A stretch of 64,000 nucleotides of DNA from Geomonas sp. RF6 (GTDB lineage: Bacteria > Desulfobacterota > Desulfuromonadia > Geobacterales > Geobacteraceae): positions 1,009,001-1,073,000 of the forward strand of contig NZ_CP087999.1 of the NCBI RefSeq assembly GCF_021044625.1, in the 5' to 3' direction. Below, piece after piece: positions 33,814-43,127 of this stretch (within the stretch, counting starts at the first letter, position 1; every line of letters begins with the position of its first letter). Position numbers and translations under genes: made by a program. The notes beneath the pieces were generated by a model. That model had not been told where the DNA came from. It did not search any database and saw only the letters and a program-made list of their open reading frames with translations.

Positions 33814-36532
33814 CTAGTTCTTGTCCCGCACCAGTTTGTCCAGGTCGACGAGGAGCTCGCGGAAGGGGAAATCGGAGGCGCCGACGGTCAGGGCGGCGGC
33901 TGCGTAGGTGATCGTCTTTCCCCCCACCGTCCTCTTTACCAGGATTCCGTCGTGCGTGAGGCTCGAGGTAAGGCCGCATTTCGTCGGTGGAGGGTTGATT
34001 ACCAGGCCGCCGAACTGGCCGTCCCAGAAGAAGGAGCAGGCATCTTGCAACGTTTTGACGATGCTCGCGGAGGAGGCGTCGTCCACCAGGCGCCCCTGCC
34101 TCAACAGGGCAAAGTAGGTCGCGACCGAGAGGGCGGTGGCGTTGTGCGGGAAGACCGGCTTCGGCTCTTTCATGGCATTCCCCTTCCACCTGAAACTCAG
34201 CCCTGCCCGCCCCCCTGTCACACACTCCAGCGAGCTCAGATCCGGGGTCAGCAGCCGGCGTACAAAGTCCTTGTTTGTGCAGCAGTACCCGCCCCACAGC
34301 CACAGGCCGCCCCGTGTCTGATGACGCAATCCCGACTGCCACATGACCGAGGCGATGTAGGAGAAGCCGACCTGGGAGATGATCTGGTCGACGGCGCAAT
34401 TGCTGTTGTCCTTATACGCAGCGGTAATATTGCGCTCCAGCGCCGTGCTGAAGGCGACTGAGACCGGGCGGGAGCGGTCGGCGGCTTCGTCGAACTTGAA
34501 AAGTTCCGCCACCCGCGGCAGGGTGGTGAATCCCGCTTTCTTCCACACCGCATTGGCACCCTTCACCAAGTCATCCTTTTTGGTGTACGAGTTCAGCTCC
34601 GCCAGCCGGTTCAGGTCGCGGCGCAACTGGTGGGCCGCGTAGAGGGCGCAGATCTTCGGGGTGCTCGCGCCGTCGGTGGCAAAGGTGGAGCCCCACCCTG
34701 CCGGGTCCGGCTTGAAGAGCTTCCCGCCGGTGAGATCTATAAGGGTGACCCTCAGCCGGTCCCCCGCCCTGGCGCTCTCCTGCGCGCTGCTTCTGGTGGC
34801 GAGAAAGCGCGCGTACTTCGTCCGGATCAGGTTGTCCAGATTGGTCTGCAGTCCGTTGGTGCGCCGGTCCACCAGTATATCGTCGGTAAGGGTGCTGACA
34901 AAGCCGGGGTTCATCCCCTGCTGATCCATGACCGTGACGCTGCCGGCCGTCCCCGTCGCACTCTTTGGAATGTGGTAGTGCTCGGTGAGTTTCACTCCCA
35001 CCGGGGGCTTCACCCCCTCGAACTCGACGTACTCCTCCGTCTCTTCAAAGTCGGGGGCTTCCTCTTCGCCGGCGACGTCCGCGCAGCGCCCCTTGCCGCC
35101 AGCGCCGCGAACCGGCTCCCCGCCGCGATAGCTCTCTTCCGCCTCCCATTCCTCCCCTTCCTCGGAAGCGCTCTCTTCCTGCGGATAGACGTACTCCTCT
35201 TCCTCAAAGGAGCTCCAGACGCCCGTTTCCGGCTCCTCACCGACATACTCCTCCAGCTCCGGTTGCACGGCGGGGGGGACGGTGATGCCGAAGACCCAGT
35301 CGGAGAGGTGCATAGCCTGGGCGGTGCGCACGGTGGCGTTTCGCTTCGTCTGGTACGCCCGGACCGGAATAGCCCGGCGGTCGAAGATGTCCACCCCCTT
35401 TAGCGCGTCCTTGAGATACGGGGTGGCGCCGCCGGTTCCCGCGGCCATCGCTATCCTCGTGAGGGCGATGCGCGTGGCAAGGGGCAGCGTGTCGAAGTCC
35501 CCCCCCGCCTCCTTCGCCAGTTCGCGCAGGCGCACCTCGCGGAATTTCAGATACACGGCGGTGGCAAGGACTGCATCGGCGCCGGAGTTGAAGAGGATCG
35601 TCTTTACGGTACGCCGGTTTGTTTGGGCGTCGTTCAGGTGCTCGGCAGGCTTCTGGTTTTTGTCCCACTTCACCTTCTTGTAGGCCGGGACCCTCGCCTG
35701 GATTGCGGCGCGCCCTTCGTAAAAGTCGTCGGCGCCGATGTGGTAGGAGCTCACCTTGTCGCTGGAGAGGTAACTCAAGGGGCGGCGGGTCTCGGCCATC
35801 ATGACGGTCCCCAGAAGACCCGGGTTGAGATCCACCTCCCGTGCCGCGTCCTCCACCAGCTTTTTCAGCCTTTTTCCGCTCTTCCCCATGAAAAAGCGCC
35901 TGTGGTGGTCGACAACCTCACTCCCGGAGACCACCAGGTCCGTATTTGCCGCGGACGCCTCCACCGCCGGCCACACCACCTGGTCCTGGATCGTCGACCA
36001 CTCCTGGCTCAGCTTCCTGAAATCCTTACCCTTCGGGTCGAGCGGCGCCACGGCGAGCTCGGTGTGGCGCGTGAAGAAGATCATGTTGGTGAGATCGTTC
36101 ACGTCCCTCGAGCCCCCCTGTATGGCGAGCTTGAGGGCGAGGGGCTCATCCCCCTTGGCAAGGGCATCGGCCACATCCTTCGGCACATTGGCGCGGTCGA
36201 ACCGTTCCTCCACGGGCCCTTCACCCTCCTCCCCTTCGTACTCCGGAGGGGCAAGATATCCCCCCCCCGAGCGGCGCGGAAAGCGCAGATTCCGGAGAAA
36301 ATGGAGGGGGAGGAAACTCGAGGTCGAACTGGAACGATTCCTCCTCACGCCCGAGCGTCTGGGACGGCCTCCACACTTCCGTCAGGGGGGACTGAAACGG
36401 GCTCATTTCCGCCAGCGCCGAGGCGCGCTCCTGCCACTCCTCCTTACTCTCCCGGTTGAAAAGTTCGCCGTCGAGGAAGGGGGAGCGGGGCTTCCCCTTT
36501 TCGTCACTGGACCAACGACCATTGCTGGACAC
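33814..36532 (-). CDS. two-domain peptidoglycan-type enzyme with SPFLD N-terminus (frameshift in a G9 tract)
   Basis: The start at 36532 gives an N-terminus with SPFLDGELF near residue 17 and SPFQSPL near 44. At 36260-36268 a run of nine G (minus strand) shifts the frame; removing one G joins it to a frame running to 33814, about 905 residues in all. After an acidic stretch come a helical lysozyme/transglycosylase-like region (about 170-370; NPGLLGTVMMAETRR, SSYHIGADDF), a Glu-rich linker, and a C-terminal domain with serine beta-lactamase/DD-peptidase-like motifs: SxxK as ASTPK near 625 and a KTG-like TKCG near 855. Both enzymatic calls are by motif only. The gene is last in a five-gene operon. 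Confidence 0.7.
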
Positions 36533-36568
36533 GGAACCTCCTTCTCTTCTGGCCGTACGGTGCGCCGG

Positions 36569-37696
36569 CTAGCTCGGCGTGACCCTGCGCGCCTTCATCT
36601 CCCGCCCGGTGATGATCGACCAGTGCCGGATGATGGTGCGCATCGCCTCCTCAGGCCCACCAGCGGCAGGGGTGTACAGGGCGGGAGCCGCGCCGGGGGT
36701 ATTGAACACGCCGGTCTCGATGAGGATGAGGATCCGCGAGATGCTGTCTGCGATGTCGAAGTAGCTTTTGGAGAGGCCGTGGGCGGGGAGGCCGACCCGC
36801 TGGGCGATCTTGAAGAGCCGCTCCTCCGAGCTCGCCGCCTGCGCGCGCAGGTCCTGGATGATCGGGAGATCGCTCTCCACCGTGAGGTGGAACCAGCTCA
36901 TCCAGGAGACGAAGACGAACTCTTCCCGCGACAGGTTCCCGGTTTCCCGGCGCGTTCTCAGCATGTCGTGCAGCTTCTCGGCGAGGTCCGCGATCTTTGC
37001 GTCGTCTTTCGGGTTCGCGCCGCTGGTGTTGTTCACGTTTTCCATCCCCACCCAGATCTCCCGGAGAAACTCCTCGAAGGTGGCCACGAACTCGTTGTTC
37101 GCCGCTTCCGCCCTCAGGTAGGGGTAGGCCTTCCCCTCCTCCGGTCCGTGGTTCAGGTTCATCCCGAATACACGCTGGTAGATGCCGCTCCGCTCGGCGT
37201 CGATATCTTTGCGCAGGTAGCTCGTCACGGCGGTCATGAAAAATGGCGGCGGATCGCGATAGAAGAGCTCCTCCGTCGCGCGCAGCCACAGGTGGCTTTC
37301 TGCCGAGCCGGGGACTCCCAGCTTCTCGCCGTGCAAGAACTCCGAGACCACGCGGCGGAAGATCTCGTAGATGCGGGTGTTTTCGATCATGTAGGCGTAG
37401 ATCAGGTGATCCCACAGCACGCCGCATCCTGCCCTGTTGATACCATCGATGATCTGGTTCAGGTCCGGCTGTCCCGCCGGCGGCGTGGGGGCAGGAGGGG
37501 TGAGGGCGCGGCTCCCGAGCCAGGTCGTGGAAAAGCCCGGGACATCGCTCCTGTGAAAGGGGTGCCCCACCTCGAGGTCCAGGCGGTTCTTCCTGCGGTC
37601 CCACGCCAGCTCAAGAACCGCCGTCAGATCGGACGGGTGGAGCCGCACCAGGTCTCTGGCGCCGTTGGTCATGAATTTCGCGAAGGTCCTGAACAT
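36569..37696 (-). CDS. conserved hypothetical protein of the SPFLD operon
   Basis: 375 residues, no family recognised. No signal peptide or membrane helix. Mostly helical, with aromatic-rich stretches: CGVLWDHLIYAYMIENTRIYEIFRRVVSEFLHGEKLG, HLWLRATEELFYRDPPPFF and EEFVFVSWMSWFHLTVESDLP. It lies 10 bases after the Ig-like protein gene and 36 bases before the enzyme gene, so translation is likely coupled. The central ELFYRDPPPFFM and terminal IRHWSIITGREMKARRV look like conserved cores. It could be an adaptor or chaperone of its operon neighbours; that is speculation. Confidence 0.8.
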   Translation of the reverse strand: MFRTFAKFMTNGARDLVRLHPSDLTAVLELAWDRRKNRLDLEVGHPFHRSDVPGFSTTWLGSRALTPPAPTPPAGQPDLNQIIDGINRAGCGVLWDHLIYAYMIENTRIYEIFRRVVSEFLHGEKLGVPGSAESHLWLRATEELFYRDPPPFFMTAVTSYLRKDIDAERSGIYQRVFGMNLNHGPEEGKAYPYLRAEAANNEFVATFEEFLREIWVGMENVNNTSGANPKDDAKIADLAEKLHDMLRTRRETGNLSREEFVFVSWMSWFHLTVESDLPIIQDLRAQAASSEERLFKIAQRVGLPAHGLSKSYFDIADSISRILILIETGVFNTPGAAPALYTPAAGGPEEAMRTIIRHWSIITGREMKARRVTPS

Positions 37697-37706
37697 TTGT
37701 CACCCC

Positions 37707-38138
37707 CTATCCCAAGGTGGCCACGGTCACCGTGACCGAAGCCGTCGCGCTGCCGCAAGCGTTTGTGGCGGTTGCCGTGAAGGTCGTGGTGGTGGCCACG
37801 TTCACCGAAACGGTCCCCCCGGCCGCGGGGGTTACCTCCCCGATACCCGGGGTGATGGAGACGGCATCCGCCGCGGCGGCGGACCAGGTGATCCTCGAGA
37901 TCCCTCCGTTGACGCCGTGCTCTGTAGGCTGCGCCTGCAGGGTGACCGCCGGCAGAGACTGCAGTGTGAGGGCTCCAGTGATCTCCCTGAATGCCTCCAC
38001 CGCCCGGGCCGCTTCACCGGTCAGCGGCAGCGGCGTCTTGCAAAGAACCTGCTTCTGGACCTCGCCCAGTATGGAGGCGAGCAGGTCCACCACCGGCTTT
38101 GTCTCGAGCTCACTCGCTATTGCTTTCTTGTCTGTCAT
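37707..38138 (-). CDS. small protein with C-terminal bacterial Ig-like domain
   Basis: 143 residues. Residues 1-60 are helical (KPVVDLLASILGEVQKQVL, EAARAVEAFREITG). Residues 62-143 have a beta-sandwich pattern: SRITWSAAAADAVSITPGIGEVTPAAGGTVSVNVATTTTFTATATNACG is the Ig-like repeat seen in bacterial adhesins, where VSITPGIG and TYTLTATN-type strands recur. There is no signal peptide. Such domains commonly act as spacers or binding modules in secreted structures. The gene lies between the zincin gene (12 bases) and the 375-residue gene (10 bases). Confidence 0.78.
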   Translation of the reverse strand: MTDKKAIASELETKPVVDLLASILGEVQKQVLCKTPLPLTGEAARAVEAFREITGALTLQSLPAVTLQAQPTEHGVNGGISRITWSAAAADAVSITPGIGEVTPAAGGTVSVNVATTTTFTATATNACGSATASVTVTVATLG

Positions 38139-38150
38139 GACTTTGGCTCC

Positions 38151-39410
38151 TCACGCTGCCTGTAATGTGCCGCCCAGTGTGAACATCCATGACTCCTGCT
38201 CCTTCACTATCTCCGCGGCCCGCTCCGGCTCGGTGGCGAGCCTTAGCCCGTTCAGGGCGAGGATGCGCAGCGATTCCGTCCAGGCCCAGTGGGTCGAGGT
38301 GTACAGCGCGCCGCCGATCTCCCTCTCCATCTCCCGAAGCGCGTGCGGGGCGACCCGCTCCGGCCGCACGAGAGCGCTCAACGGGCGTCCGCCGAAGGCC
38401 CTCATCGGCCTTGAAAGGGTGAGCTCCGCAATCTGCCGCAGGTGGGGGAGCGATTCCTCGATCAGCCGCGCCACCCCCGCGGGCGCCCCCTCCAGCGGGT
38501 GCCGGTACCCCCACGCGAGCGCGAGATCGTCCCACGGACCCTCCCCGTAGAAGGCCCGGCACATCTCCGCCCCCAGGAGCACCCTCAGATACCCGACGGG
38601 GTGCGGGTCCCCCGGGGTGTGGCGAAAGACCTGAGACTCCTCCCCGGCGAGCACGTCGTGCAGGGCCGCAACCGCGGCATACCCGGTATGGACGAAGGCG
38701 TGGGCGTCGGCCGCGATCTCGCTCGCCCACCCGCTCCACGCCTGCGCTCCCCGCGGAGTGCTCCCGTGCAGCCCTTCCCTGAGCACACCCGCGAGCTCCT
38801 CGTTCCACCCGGCGATGTGTGCGACCTGGTGCCCCGTCTCGTGGATGAGAGAAGTGGGGCGGTGCAGGTTGTGCCGGGTGATCTTGATGGAGGCGACCGG
38901 GCTCTCCGAGCCGTCCCACAGCCTCAGCCGCGCCTTCAGGATGAGCGCTCCCATCCCCTTGTCTATGAAGGTGAGGGTCGCCGGGACCGGCTTCCCGAGC
39001 TGGTCGAGGACGAGAGACATGGAACGGTGCGCGAGGCTGTCGCACCCCCTCAAGACGGCACCCACCTCGGGGCTGGTGCGGGACCTGATGGCGTCGGCGT
39101 AGAATTCGAGGGTGGTCTCGGTCTTGAGATATCTCTGGCGAAAATCGAGGAGCTTGTTCGCCACCTCCTGCAGTTCCGCCACGCTGCGCGCCGCCTGGAA
39201 AGCACCTCTCAGCGCGGTGCAGTGGCGCTCCAGCCTCTCCACCGAGAGCGCGAGGTGCTTTCTGAGAGTGATCCCCAGATACTTCTCCAGGTTTTGCCAG
39301 GCACCCTCCGAGGCGAGGTCCCCCGGCTTCTGCAGTCGCGCGGTGGCGACACCCCAGTGGGCGACCTGGCGCCCGAGCTGGGCCCTCAGGGCGGCGGCGA
39401 GATCAGCCAT
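38151..39410 (-). CDS. zincin-type metallopeptidase (HETGH)
   Basis: 419 residues. The zinc-binding motif is HETGH at 190-194, followed by WASEIAADAHAF at 228-239, whose glutamate (Glu231) is the likely third ligand. The N-terminal 180 residues are helical. The region after the motif ends in STHWAWTESLRILALNGLRLAT. Start overlaps the stop of the preceding 790-residue gene by 8 bases, indicating translational coupling. No signal peptide. HExxH proteins are common among cargo of phage-tail-like injection systems, but this one does not show the DUF4157 sequence pattern I know, so any such role is inference. Confidence 0.82.
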   Translation of the reverse strand: MADLAAALRAQLGRQVAHWGVATARLQKPGDLASEGAWQNLEKYLGITLRKHLALSVERLERHCTALRGAFQAARSVAELQEVANKLLDFRQRYLKTETTLEFYADAIRSRTSPEVGAVLRGCDSLAHRSMSLVLDQLGKPVPATLTFIDKGMGALILKARLRLWDGSESPVASIKITRHNLHRPTSLIHETGHQVAHIAGWNEELAGVLREGLHGSTPRGAQAWSGWASEIAADAHAFVHTGYAAVAALHDVLAGEESQVFRHTPGDPHPVGYLRVLLGAEMCRAFYGEGPWDDLALAWGYRHPLEGAPAGVARLIEESLPHLRQIAELTLSRPMRAFGGRPLSALVRPERVAPHALREMEREIGGALYTSTHWAWTESLRILALNGLRLATEPERAAEIVKEQESWMFTLGGTLQAA

Positions 39411-41775
39411 GCTGGTACCCGGGTGTGACCGTTATGCTCACGTTCGGCTCCGGTGCGGGATGGTGCAGCGAAGCAAGGGAGGGGATGCGCCCCTTCAGCG
39501 CCTGCCGCAGCAGCTCAAGGCCGGGGGGATTGTCGATCTTCACCAGCAGCGTGCAGCCATCGGCCGGAGCCTCCGTTGCCGCGACAAGTTCCTGCGGTGT
39601 TTTCAGGAAGGCGGCGATCCCCTTCAGCATGTACTCCCGCAGCCGCCTGACGAGGGTACCCACCACCACGGAAGGAACGCGTCCGAGCGCCCCCCCCGTT
39701 GCCTGATGCGGCGCCACCGCCTCGTGAATGAGCTTGATGCGCCCCCAGGCGCCGCTGCCGATGCGGAAGAGGTCGCGGTCCAGCACCGCGCGCAGCGGGG
39801 CGAGTGCGCTCCCCAGATGCGCCTGTTGTCTCAGCTTTACCGCCACGTTCTGCGATTTCACTTCGCTCAGGTAAAGGTAGGCGCGGATCTGCCGGCCCGG
39901 GAAATCGAGAACCAGTTTGAGCCCGCTGGGGCGCCGCAGCCTCGGCCGCGCCGTCCCTCCCGCCGGAGAGATTGGCGTCCCCCCCTTCACGTTGAGGTAG
40001 TAGAGGCGCTCTCCCGGCTGCGTCGCGTGGGGAGTCGCGACGGCCGCTCCCCCTACGGCGCGTCCCAGCCCCGGCTCGCCGAGAAGTACCCCCGCCGCCT
40101 GCGGGGTGAGGGGGTGCAGCTGCCCGTAGGCACGCTGCGTCCCGTCGCCGAGCCCCGGTGTCCCTTTTTCCAGACGGGTCACATCCGGCACGGTGCCCCC
40201 GGGAAGGGTCTCGTAGAGGTGCACCTCCGCTTCCACGTCGATCCCCCCCGGCACAGCGAGCTGCTCCTCCAGGAATTCGGCAAGGGAAACGCCGCCGAAG
40301 GTCTCGATCTGTCGCGCTGCCTGCGGTGTGATCCGCGCCCGCAGCGTTCCGGGAGTCACGAACTTCTTGTAGCGCTTCCTCCCGTGCAGCGGGAGGGAGA
40401 CCCATGTTCCCCTTATCTTCGCCTCCCGAAGGTCCGGTCGCCTCTGGTACGCCTCCTCGCTGAGGATGGGGGGGAGGTTTGCGCTCGCGGCCTGCTCGAA
40501 CGCCTCCAGCGCCGCTGCCTCCAGGAGCTCCTGGTCCTCCAGCACGTATTCCGGAAGAGCGGCCACGCGCCGCACGGTATCCTCGACTGTCGCCGCTACC
40601 GCGGCGGGTGCGGCGAGCGCTTCCGCCTGCGGCGAGGCTTCGAAATTTATGAGCTTGAATCCGGCGTCCACAATGGCGCGCGACAGAGCCGGCGCGTTTT
40701 CCGGGCCGACGAGCTTCCCGATCAGCTTCGCTAAAAAGCCGGCGAGAAAGCCGATGATCCTCTGCCGTCCGGCAAGCTTTATCCCCACCTTCAGCACCGG
40801 GAGGATCGCCGGAAGAAAATTTTCCAGGAGCGGCGCCGGTTCTTCCCCTTCCTTCAGCGACGCGAGCCCGTTCACAAAGCGCTCCCGCGCATGGTCCAGC
40901 TGGGCCAGCCGATCGTCAGCGGGAGAGCGGCTCGCACTGAGGGCGCGCGACACTTCCAGCTCCTGCTCCACCTCACCGGGGGCGAAGAGGAGCTCGGCAA
41001 GCTGCCGGTCGAACTCGTGCTGCAGGCCGGAGACCTCCGCCTCGCTTTCGCTTTCCGGATCCTCCAGCTCCTTCAGAATGCCGAGCCGCTCGGCCACCTT
41101 TTGCGCCAGAGGCTGGAGCTGGGGAGAGAGCCGGCTGATGCCGCGCCTCAAGAATTCCTTCAGGAACGGCTGAATCAGCGACTTTATGTTGCTGAAGATC
41201 GGCCCGAGGGCGAGGTCCCCTGCAAAACTCGCCGCCTTGGCCGCGACCTGCCGCAACTTCCAGAAGGCCCCGCCGAGGAAGTTTTCGAAGGCGGGGGGGA
41301 CCTCCACACCGGAGGCGTAATTGTCGATGAAGGCCTCCAGCTCCGCCGGGTCGACGCTGTTTCCCCTGGTCTGGCCGTACTTCTGTACCAGGGCGTCCAG
41401 CACCCCCTCGAGCTCTCTGGTGAGCGGCTCGAAATGCGCCTCCAGAAAGCGCTCCGCGGCCGGATCCTGGGCAGGCATCTCTCCCGAGAATCGCGAAACC
41501 CGCTCCTCGTGGAGCGCCGCCGCATCCGCCATGAGTTCGAAGAGCGCCTCATCGAACTCCTCGTTGTACAGCTCGTTCAAGAAGGCGACGTACTCCTCAC
41601 CCCGAGGGTTGGAACTCGTCCCCTCCTCCATCTCGTACACTGAAACGAAGGGGGTATTTGAGGGAGGGGCTGAAGTCGGCTTCGATGTCGCGGGGTGGGG
41701 TTCGGAGGGAGAAGTGGTGAAGAAGCTTTTCACGTCCAGAAAGGGGGACTGCACACTTTTTGTCGGGTCGGGCAT
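39403..41775 (-). CDS. large helical protein with N-terminal SPFLD and SVYEMEE motifs
   Basis: 790 residues, no enzymatic family recognised. The N-terminus has SPFLDVKSFF at about 10-19 and PFVSVYEMEEG at about 43-53, short motifs shared with the operon's last protein (SPFLDGELF). Residues 55-140 are acidic helix (EEYVAFLNELYNEEFDEALFELM). Residues 160-380 contain amphipathic/hydrophobic helices (FLGGAFWKLRQVAAKAASFAGDLAL, IIGFLAGFLAKLIGKLVG). The C-terminal half is beta-rich (GRQIRAYLYLSEVKSQNVAVKLR; GCTLLVKIDNPPGLELLRQAL). No signal peptide. The ATG has AAGGAGAGCAGGCG before it. It begins a five-gene operon; the amphipathic middle could insert into or pack on membranes. Confidence 0.82.
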   Translation of the reverse strand: MPDPTKSVQSPFLDVKSFFTTSPSEPHPATSKPTSAPPSNTPFVSVYEMEEGTSSNPRGEEYVAFLNELYNEEFDEALFELMADAAALHEERVSRFSGEMPAQDPAAERFLEAHFEPLTRELEGVLDALVQKYGQTRGNSVDPAELEAFIDNYASGVEVPPAFENFLGGAFWKLRQVAAKAASFAGDLALGPIFSNIKSLIQPFLKEFLRRGISRLSPQLQPLAQKVAERLGILKELEDPESESEAEVSGLQHEFDRQLAELLFAPGEVEQELEVSRALSASRSPADDRLAQLDHARERFVNGLASLKEGEEPAPLLENFLPAILPVLKVGIKLAGRQRIIGFLAGFLAKLIGKLVGPENAPALSRAIVDAGFKLINFEASPQAEALAAPAAVAATVEDTVRRVAALPEYVLEDQELLEAAALEAFEQAASANLPPILSEEAYQRRPDLREAKIRGTWVSLPLHGRKRYKKFVTPGTLRARITPQAARQIETFGGVSLAEFLEEQLAVPGGIDVEAEVHLYETLPGGTVPDVTRLEKGTPGLGDGTQRAYGQLHPLTPQAAGVLLGEPGLGRAVGGAAVATPHATQPGERLYYLNVKGGTPISPAGGTARPRLRRPSGLKLVLDFPGRQIRAYLYLSEVKSQNVAVKLRQQAHLGSALAPLRAVLDRDLFRIGSGAWGRIKLIHEAVAPHQATGGALGRVPSVVVGTLVRRLREYMLKGIAAFLKTPQELVAATEAPADGCTLLVKIDNPPGLELLRQALKGRIPSLASLHHPAPEPNVSITVTPGYQHG

Positions 41776-41943
41776 CGCCTGCTCTCCTTATGGAAGGAAA
41801 CGATCGCAAGTAGCCTCTTGGGGAGTTGCCGCTGGGTCTAATTAGCAACTTATAACAAAAGATATATACCACCACATCTCGCACTCTGAAACCTTTGGCT
41901 AAAAATCTCCTGACAAACACCCAACGTTTACCCGCAGGGACGG
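41776..41943. promoter_or_regulatory. upstream region of the SPFLD operon
   Basis: About 170 bases. On the minus strand an AT-rich patch (TATATATC, TTGTTATAAG) lies 60-100 bases before the first start and AAGGAG sits just upstream of it. A TTGTCA about 80 bases further up is a possible -35, but I cannot fix one promoter. Confidence 0.35.
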
Positions 41944-41976
41944 GCAAAAGAAAAGCCGCATCCGGAAATGCGGCAA
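41944..41976 (-). terminator. intrinsic terminator after the ChaN-like gene
   Basis: On the minus strand GCCGCAT and ATGCGGC form a stem around TTCCGG and are followed by TTTTCTTTTGCCC. Confidence 0.8.
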
Positions 41977-42046
41977 GGTTCGGGGCGGGCTATTGCAACT
42001 GAGCTGGGCTTTGGGGGCGGGTGAAAGGGGCCGGGGTGATCCAGTG

Positions 42047-42892
42047 TCAGAGATCGACGAGGTAGTCTGTTTCGCTGACATCCGAGTTATCACGGTTCAG
42101 CTCAGGGCTCTCCGGCAGGATCACCGTGGACGACAGCGTCCTCCCGTTGCGCTCAATCAATTCCGGGATGGCATGCTTCTCGGCGTGCCATATCCCCGTC
42201 AGTATGAGCATCTTCTCCCCCGGGTGCTTCGACAGATAGCTTGAGGCCCTTATCGCCATCCCCGTATTCCGTACGGTCTGGGCCTCACAGAAGTTGTTGA
42301 AGATTTTGCCGTCTCCCACGTGATTGCTCGATGACTGGAACATCCTTTTCAGCATCGCCATCTGCGGATTGCGCAGGTCGCACTTCGTTCCCTCCGGGAG
42401 CCCTTTCTTCTCTTCTGCGGTGAGCGAAGCAAAACCACTGTGCGCGACCTTCTTCACGATTTGTGCTGGCACGTTGAGGGCGACCATCGGGATGTGGTTG
42501 TCCCGCGCGAAAAGGAAGATGTCCCGGTATAGCTCCCAGCCGGACCAGTTCATTTCAAAGATCCTCTCCATGGCCGCCTCAGTCATCCTCCCGGCGATCC
42601 ACTCGTCTAGCTGCCGCTGATAGCCTGCTTCTATCATTTCCAGCCCGATGGACAACCGCACGTTCTTCGCAAAGAGGGAGCGCATCACCTCGAGTTGTAG
42701 GTCGTGATGATCCTTGTTGTCATGCGACTCCCCCATGAGTATGACGTCGGAGCCGGAGGCTGCCGCCGTAAACTCTGTGAGACTGATAACTTGCTTGTCG
42801 CTCATGCGGGTGATGATTGCATGCCCCCACGAATCTGCCGCGAAAAGGAAGAGCAGCGACAACACGCACAAGATGCTGAACTTTCTGGACAT
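42047..42892 (-). CDS. ChaN-family (DUF399) exported protein
   Basis: 281 residues from ATG at 42892, behind GGAGG; an upstream in-frame stretch to 43399 includes a repeat and is not coding. Signal peptide 1-23 (SILCVLSLLFLFAADSWG-HA). The body matches the ChaN/DUF399 fold: VILMGESHDNKDHHDLQLEVMRSL near 50, LSIGLEMIEAGYQRQLDEWIAG near 82, NWSGWELYRDIFLFARDNHIPMVALN near 115, and EKMLILTGIWHAEKHAIPELI near 230. ChaN of Campylobacter binds haem pairs and is iron-regulated. The GESHDN and GIWHA histidines here would be candidate ligands. No Fur box or haem gene is visible nearby. A terminator follows at 41944-41976. Confidence 0.9.
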   Translation of the reverse strand: MSRKFSILCVLSLLFLFAADSWGHAIITRMSDKQVISLTEFTAAASGSDVILMGESHDNKDHHDLQLEVMRSLFAKNVRLSIGLEMIEAGYQRQLDEWIAGRMTEAAMERIFEMNWSGWELYRDIFLFARDNHIPMVALNVPAQIVKKVAHSGFASLTAEEKKGLPEGTKCDLRNPQMAMLKRMFQSSSNHVGDGKIFNNFCEAQTVRNTGMAIRASSYLSKHPGEKMLILTGIWHAEKHAIPELIERNGRTLSSTVILPESPELNRDNSDVSETDYLVDL

Positions 42893-43086
42893 TGGCACCT
42901 CCACAATCTCTACGGTTAAAAAACACTCACCTTCAAGGCTACCGCTAACGGGCGTGCAAAGCCACGGAGTTTGGTATTTTCGCGCAAGGTTGTAGCGGCA
43001 AGGCCGGGAGAGTTTTGCGGATGACGGCGCCAGCGCGGGGAGGGTGGAAAAGGGGAGAGGCTTTTTTAGGAGGACGAAAGGGGAGA

Positions 43087-43118
43087 GGGGACAGCAAAAA
43101 GTAGCCTGTCCCCTTTTC
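43087..43118. terminator. terminator-like inverted repeat between ChaN-like and radical SAM genes
   Basis: GGGGACAG (43087-43094) pairs with CTGTCCCC (43106-43113), followed by TTTTCTTTG. It shares its loop with the copy at 33751-33785. Confidence 0.65.
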
Positions 43119-43127
43119 TTTGATGCC

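Noticed and set aside
35801-37735. A 644-codon open frame on the plus strand antisense to the SPFLD operon
   Set aside because: It lies opposite two better-supported genes, has the Arg/Pro/Ser-rich composition of antisense frames in GC-rich DNA and shows no family motif. Similar long antisense frames at 21020-22561, 23053-24378 and 39112-40734 were rejected for the same reason.
33814-41775. Calling the SPFLD operon an extracellular contractile injection system outright
   Set aside because: No sheath, tube, baseplate or ATPase gene lies in the window, so only a cargo-type role can be suggested.
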